64,000 bases of DNA from Vicingus serpentipes (lineage in GTDB: Bacteria > Bacteroidota > Bacteroidia > Flavobacteriales_E > Vicingaceae). Location: NCBI RefSeq assembly GCF_007993035.1, contig NZ_VOOS01000002.1, positions 62,001 to 126,000 of the forward strand. Direction: 5' to 3'. Positions within the stretch are counted from its first letter, which is position 1, and every line of letters starts with the position of its first letter. The notes beneath the pieces are model-generated. The model did no database searches and was not told where the DNA came from. It saw only the letters and a list, made by a program, of their open reading frames with translations. The position numbers and the translations under genes were made by a program. This document shows, one piece after another, positions 60,742-64,000 of this stretch.

Positions 60742-62872
60742 TTCACAACGATTAAACGAGCTTTTTAATCAAGCACGAGTTCAGGAACCTAAAACTAGTT
60801 TTAATGAAGCTAAAGCACGATTTAATGCTTCATTAAAAGGAGCAGGTAAGTCTTCATTTATTCAAAAAACTATTCTTAAAGTAAAAACATTTAAAACTCT
60901 ATTAATTATGATGTTAAGTATTACAACAATAAGTATTAGTTTAATTTATTTATTCAATCCTACAGTCGAAAAAAATGCTACTTTAATTCTTGAAAACGAA
61001 TTAAATAAAACAAAAAAAGAGGTTGAAACCATTGAAAAAATAGCACCTAAAATAGCAACGGTTGAAGCTGAAAATAATACTGATAAACCACTTATCGACT
61101 TAAAGAAAAATGAAGTTGTACTTACCCAAAAAACTGTTGTATTGAAAGAAGAAAATCCAATAGCAGCTCAACAATTAAAGAAAAGCAATGAAACTGAAAA
61201 TTATATTTTCCCGAATTTAACAAAGCAACAAATAGACGACAATCATAAGCAAAAGAAAAAAATGTTGAAAGAGTTATCAAAGTTTGATAAAAAGAAATAT
61301 GCTTTTATTCCATCAGGAACATCAACAATAAAAGGTGAGCAATTATCAATACAAGCCTTTTACATGCAAACTACAGAAGTTTCTGTAGTTGAATACCGTA
61401 CCTTTTTGTTTGATTTATTAATTCAGGATAGAAAAGATGAATTTTTAATTGCTAAACCAGACCAAACGAAATGGATGGAATATGGAGATGCTTTACAACC
61501 AATGGAAAAAAATTACTTTTCGAGCGAAGCTTATAATGATTATCCAATGAATAATGTTAGCAAAGAAGGAGTGGGACTATATTGTAAATGGCTAAATCAG
61601 GAACAAACAAAAGCATATGGAAAAATAATAAATGATGTTAGATTGCCATCTAAAGAGGAATGGATGTATGCAGCTATTGGAAAAAATGAAAAATCACCTT
61701 ACCCATGGGGAGGGCCATATTTAAGAAATAGTAAAGGTTGTTTTTTAGCTAATTTTAAACCAGGAGCTACTAAAAATAATAATTGCGAAAGTACCTTAAG
61801 CAAATTAGAAGGAACAGCTAATAAAGATAGTCTGTCTAATTATTATAAAACTGCTGACAATATTATTGTTCCTAAAGAAAGTAAAGATTTATACAGTGCT
61901 GATGGTGGTTATTTCACGGTAAAAGTAAGTAGCTATAATCCAAACGATTTTGGGTTGTATTGCATGAGTGGAAATGTAGCTGAAATGACAATTAATAATG
62001 ATAAGAAAATAGTTGCTAAAGGTGGAGGATGGAATAGTGTAGGACAACAATTACAAATTGAAGCTGATAATGATTTTGAAAATGCTGGAGAACCAAGTGC
62101 TGAAATTGGATTTAGAGTTGTTATTACTTATTTAGATGATAGAAAGCCTTTAGTTGGTGTGCTAGGGAAAACAACTACTGATAAACCTCCAGGAACAGTG
62201 CAAATAAATAATGAGTTGTATTTTGATGCAACCGAAATAAGTAATATTAGTTGGAAAGAATATGTGTTTTGGCAAGCAAATACTTATGGTGAAAATTCGA
62301 AAGAACACAAAGATGCTTTACCAGATACAACTGTTTGGGATGGATTAAATAAGGCTTATACAACTCATTATTATAATCATCCTGCATACAATAACTACCC
62401 AGTAGTTGGAATTACATACAATCAGGCTGTAGCCTTTTGTAAATGGAGAACAGAACGAGTAAAAGAGCTTTATAAAATAAATAATGAAATAGGTAATGAT
62501 TTTGAATATAGGCTTCCTACGCAAGCTGAATGGGAAAATATTGCAAAAGCTGGTTATAGTAGTATTAACATTAAAAAAGATGGTGAGAAACAAAAGTTTA
62601 ATCTGAAAAAAAATAAAGAATACTTTATGGGGGTTGCCAGTAAACTTCCTGAAAACGCAGATGTTACTGCTCCAATAGATTCATATTGGCCAAATGATTA
62701 TGGTGTTTACAATATTATTGGCAATGTAGCTGAAATGACGCAAGAAGAAGGAGTTGCAAAAGGAGGTTCTTGGATTCATACAGAAGAAGAAGCTAATTTA
62801 GAATTAGAAATTTCATATACTAAACCTGAAAGTTGGTTAGGTTTTAGATGTGTTTTTGAAGTAATTAAATAA
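60734..62872 (+). CDS. Membrane protein with two SUMF1/FGE-type domains, putative anti-sigma factor
   Basis: 712 aa. N-terminal soluble part of about 52 residues (MDDSQRLNELFNQARVQEPK), one TM (about 54-75; LLIMMLSITTISISLIYLF), a Lys/Glu-rich linker, then two formylglycine-generating-enzyme-like (SUMF1) domains on the periplasmic side. Domain 1 about 186-461: YPMNNVSKEGVGLYCKWLN, VRLPSKEEWMYAAIGKNEKS, YPWGGPYLRNSKG, YCMSGNVAEMTIN, GGGWNS. Domain 2 about 486-712: YPVVGITYNQAVAFCKWRT, YRLPTQAEWENIAKAG, GNVAEMTQ, GGSWIH, GFRCVFE. GldJ/GldK share this fold but are lipoproteins. The sigma-gene overlap and the short cytoplasmic N-terminus suggest an anti-sigma role (inference). SUMF1 catalytic cysteines are not obvious. 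Confidence 0.8.
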   Translation: MDDSQRLNELFNQARVQEPKTSFNEAKARFNASLKGAGKSSFIQKTILKVKTFKTLLIMMLSITTISISLIYLFNPTVEKNATLILENELNKTKKEVETIEKIAPKIATVEAENNTDKPLIDLKKNEVVLTQKTVVLKEENPIAAQQLKKSNETENYIFPNLTKQQIDDNHKQKKKMLKELSKFDKKKYAFIPSGTSTIKGEQLSIQAFYMQTTEVSVVEYRTFLFDLLIQDRKDEFLIAKPDQTKWMEYGDALQPMEKNYFSSEAYNDYPMNNVSKEGVGLYCKWLNQEQTKAYGKIINDVRLPSKEEWMYAAIGKNEKSPYPWGGPYLRNSKGCFLANFKPGATKNNNCESTLSKLEGTANKDSLSNYYKTADNIIVPKESKDLYSADGGYFTVKVSSYNPNDFGLYCMSGNVAEMTINNDKKIVAKGGGWNSVGQQLQIEADNDFENAGEPSAEIGFRVVITYLDDRKPLVGVLGKTTTDKPPGTVQINNELYFDATEISNISWKEYVFWQANTYGENSKEHKDALPDTTVWDGLNKAYTTHYYNHPAYNNYPVVGITYNQAVAFCKWRTERVKELYKINNEIGNDFEYRLPTQAEWENIAKAGYSSINIKKDGEKQKFNLKKNKEYFMGVASKLPENADVTAPIDSYWPNDYGVYNIIGNVAEMTQEEGVAKGGSWIHTEEEANLELEISYTKPESWLGFRCVFEVIK

Positions 62873-62880
62873 AATTGTTT

Positions 62881-63249
62881 CTATGTTTTAAAATCATCTA
62901 AATCTCTACGGTCTTTTTTGGTAGGGCGTCCTTTAATTCCTAATAGCTTATTTTGTCGATTTTCGAGCTGAATTAGTTCTAGTTGTTTTAAATCAAATTC
63001 TGATGTAGTTTCTATAGCATATTCGTGAACTAATTTAGCACCAAGTCTTGATTTAGGAATATCCAACACTTTAAACGTACGCCAAATGGGAATTACTTTT
63101 ATTGCAATTTCATCGTTTATATTTACTGCTTTAGATCCTTTTATAATAAATACACCGTTTAATTTTACTTTTTCGTCAGCACAAGATTTAGAAGAAAGTG
63201 TACGGGTTTTAAATAGCCGAATTGCCCAAATGTATTTATCAATACGCAT
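62881..63249 (-). CDS. S4-domain RNA-binding protein, Hsp15-like
   Basis: 122-aa protein with an S4 RNA-binding domain at the N-terminus (MRIDKYIWAIRLFKTRTLSS, KSCADEKVKLNGVFIIKGSK), like the heat-shock protein Hsp15, which binds stalled 50S subunits carrying nascent chains. The C-terminus is charged (IKGRPTKKDRRDLDDFKT). An exact -7 box ends 4 nt before the ATG. It converges with the SUMF1 gene at a gap of 8 nt. Confidence 0.88.
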   Translation of the reverse strand: MRIDKYIWAIRLFKTRTLSSKSCADEKVKLNGVFIIKGSKAVNINDEIAIKVIPIWRTFKVLDIPKSRLGAKLVHEYAIETTSEFDLKQLELIQLENRQNKLLGIKGRPTKKDRRDLDDFKT

Positions 63250-63253
63250 AAAT

Positions 63254-63261
63254 CAAATGTA
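63254..63261 (-). promoter_or_regulatory. -7 box (TACATTTG) 4 nt before the S4 gene start: leaderless mRNA
   Basis: Exact TAnnTTTG on the minus strand; ATTT separates it from the ATG at 63249. Confidence 0.6.
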
Positions 63262-63307
63262 ATTAAACCTTAAGAATAGGAACTTATATTATTGTTTAAT
63301 TATTTCT

Positions 63308-63426
63308 ATTTAACATAATATAAATTATAAGACAAAAGGAGATGATACAGTTTGTAGCTGTATTGTAGTATTATCATACCTTACAGCTTAAACTGGTTGT
63401 CTTATAATTAGCCATTATGTGTAAAT
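63308..63426. repeat. 119-nt structured inverted repeat, attC-like
   Basis: Three stacked stems around a 19-nt loop. Outer: ATTTAACATAAT (63308-63319) with ATTATGTGTAAAT (63414-63426), one bulge. Middle: AATTATAAGACAA (63323-63335) with its exact complement (63397-63409). Inner: CAGTTTGTAGCTGTA (63348-63362) with TACAGCTTAAACTG (63382-63395), one bulge. A 12-nt asymmetric bulge separates middle and inner stems. The left end ATTTAAC fits the integron R-box pattern RYYYAAC, but the right box is imperfect, and no integrase is in view. A MITE or other palindromic repeat is the alternative. Confidence 0.55.
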
Positions 63427-63452
63427 CCGGTTAATTAAGTTACTTTCACTGT

Positions 63453-63809
63453 ATGAAAAAATCAACTAATGATAAAGCTTTTATATGGTCTATTATATGT
63501 TTTGCGGTTATTAGCATCTTATGGATATATTTATTTAATATATCTGGATCAGGTAACTCGACTGAATCTATGCAACAAGAATCAATAACCGCTATAGTTT
63601 TTATTTTACCACTTTCTTTAATCTTGGGAATTGCTGGGGTTATTCTTCTAATTAGAAGTTTGATATCGGGTAAGAATACCAAGGCCATTAAAAGTAATCA
63701 GAATAAAGTTGCCCCTATAAAAAAAACTGAGGATGCTTCAAGTGGTTTCAAAACATTTATTATCATATTTTTTTTATTTTTTATATGTATGAGTTTATTA
63801 TATTGCTAA
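63453..63809 (+). CDS. Small membrane protein of unknown function (118 aa)
   Basis: I do not recognise this protein. Three hydrophobic segments: AFIWSIICFAVISILWIYLF (about 10-29), ITAIVFILPLSLILGIAGVI (about 45-70) and FKTFIIIFFLFFICMSLLYC at the very C-terminus. The polar linker GKNTKAIKSNQNKVAPIKK lies between the last two. The antisense ORF at 63446-63688 is a shadow. The gene lies between the structured repeat (63308-63426) and its partial copy (63846-63880), as an accessory gene in a cassette would. Confidence 0.65.
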   Translation: MKKSTNDKAFIWSIICFAVISILWIYLFNISGSGNSTESMQQESITAIVFILPLSLILGIAGVILLIRSLISGKNTKAIKSNQNKVAPIKKTEDASSGFKTFIIIFFLFFICMSLLYC

Positions 63810-63845
63810 TTCTTAATCAGATACACATCCCCTCCTACAAAACTT

Positions 63846-63880
63846 ATTTAACATAACGCTGAGAGCATTATAAGACAAAA
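63846..63880 (+). repeat. Partial second copy of the structured repeat
   Basis: Shares two blocks with the left arm of the 63308 element: ATTTAACATAA (63846-63856) and ATTATAAGACAAAA (63867-63880). The spacer is 10 nt (CGCTGAGAGC) instead of 5. A degenerate right arm (TTTTTGCTATTATAG) may follow at about 63886-63900. Confidence 0.55.
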
Positions 63881-63923
63881 CGATATTTTTGCTATTATAG
63901 GGTATTTAAAGGGAAAACTATAA

Positions 63924-64000
63924 TTATTCTTTTTTACTTGAAGAACTATCTGAAATAATTTTAATTAACTCTTTCAACTCTTCTTTTTCTTTTTCTATGA
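63924..64000 (-). CDS. C-terminal end of a gene running off the right edge
   Basis: Minus-strand open frame ending TAA at 63924-63926 and open to the window end (25 codons). The tail reads IEKEKEELKELIKIISDS then SSSKKE, a charged helix as in many protein ends. Too little for a family. Its only support is the open frame, the composition and the position next to the accessory gene. Confidence 0.4.
   Translation of the reverse strand, partial: IEKEKEELKELIKIISDSSSSKKE

Overview
The window is 64 kb of AT-rich DNA (about 30% GC by eye) from a member of the Bacteroidota, almost certainly the order Flavobacteriales. Evidence: gldD and gldE (gliding / type IX secretion) behind mutY-ssb; the block bamD-rpoZ-coaBC-DUF4835-recN with the short Bacteroidota-type omega subunit; promoter boxes of the TAnnTTTG type; and starts that mostly lack a Shine-Dalgarno sequence. 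Genes are tightly packed, often overlapping by 1-8 nt, and no gene-free stretch exceeds 300 bases. I see no rRNA, tRNA, CRISPR array, insertion sequence or prophage.

Layout. 1-6.1 kb: minus-strand block with a cut C1B peptidase, an acetyltransferase-like protein, a DUF6438 lipoprotein, yidC and pyrG. 6.2-8.9 kb: EamA transporter divergent from two heavy-metal-associated (HMA) proteins, then heme A synthase. 8.9-12.4 kb: gldD, gldE, ssb and mutY. 12.5-16.8 kb: an HU protein, a 30-residue bS22/COX24-like protein, RNase G, a methyltransferase and mnmE. 16.8-28.1 kb: U32 hydroxylase, two lipoproteins, topB with a 46-residue basic partner, a nuclease-fold protein, a LytM/LysM peptidase, a CtlX-type hydrolase and a B12-binding radical SAM protein. 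28.2-33.7 kb: AIM24-like protein, a class III aminotransferase operon, PhoH, a STAS protein and RNase Z. 33.8-43.1 kb: second HU, then a sugar/glycosylation region (NDP-hexose 2,3-dehydratase, Gfo/Idh reductase, methyltransferase, GT2, epimerase, GT-C-like membrane protein) that also holds a TPR-SpoIIE phosphatase. 43.1-49.1 kb: bamD to recN, a tiny lipoprotein and fabI. 49.2-55.8 kb: clpC divergent from gyrA, then a TPR protein. 55.9-63.2 kb: truC, a FemAB-like protein, a YdjM-type membrane protein, DUF1761, LysE, an ECF sigma factor with a membrane partner carrying two SUMF1 domains, and an S4 protein. 63.3-64 kb: accessory-looking end with a 119-nt structured inverted repeat, a small membrane protein, a partial second copy of the repeat, and the tail of a further gene.

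Most of the window is core biology: envelope assembly, DNA topology and repair, RNA processing, nucleotide, CoA and heme synthesis. Four observations go beyond routine annotation. First, a series of genes has a promoter -7 box exactly 4-5 nt before the start codon, so their mRNAs should be leaderless. Second, the SUMF1 gene has a full-strength Shine-Dalgarno sequence, which is exceptional for this phylum. Third, that gene looks like an anti-sigma factor whose sensor part is a tandem SUMF1 domain. Fourth, the right edge carries an attC-like repeat that may mark a gene-cassette region.
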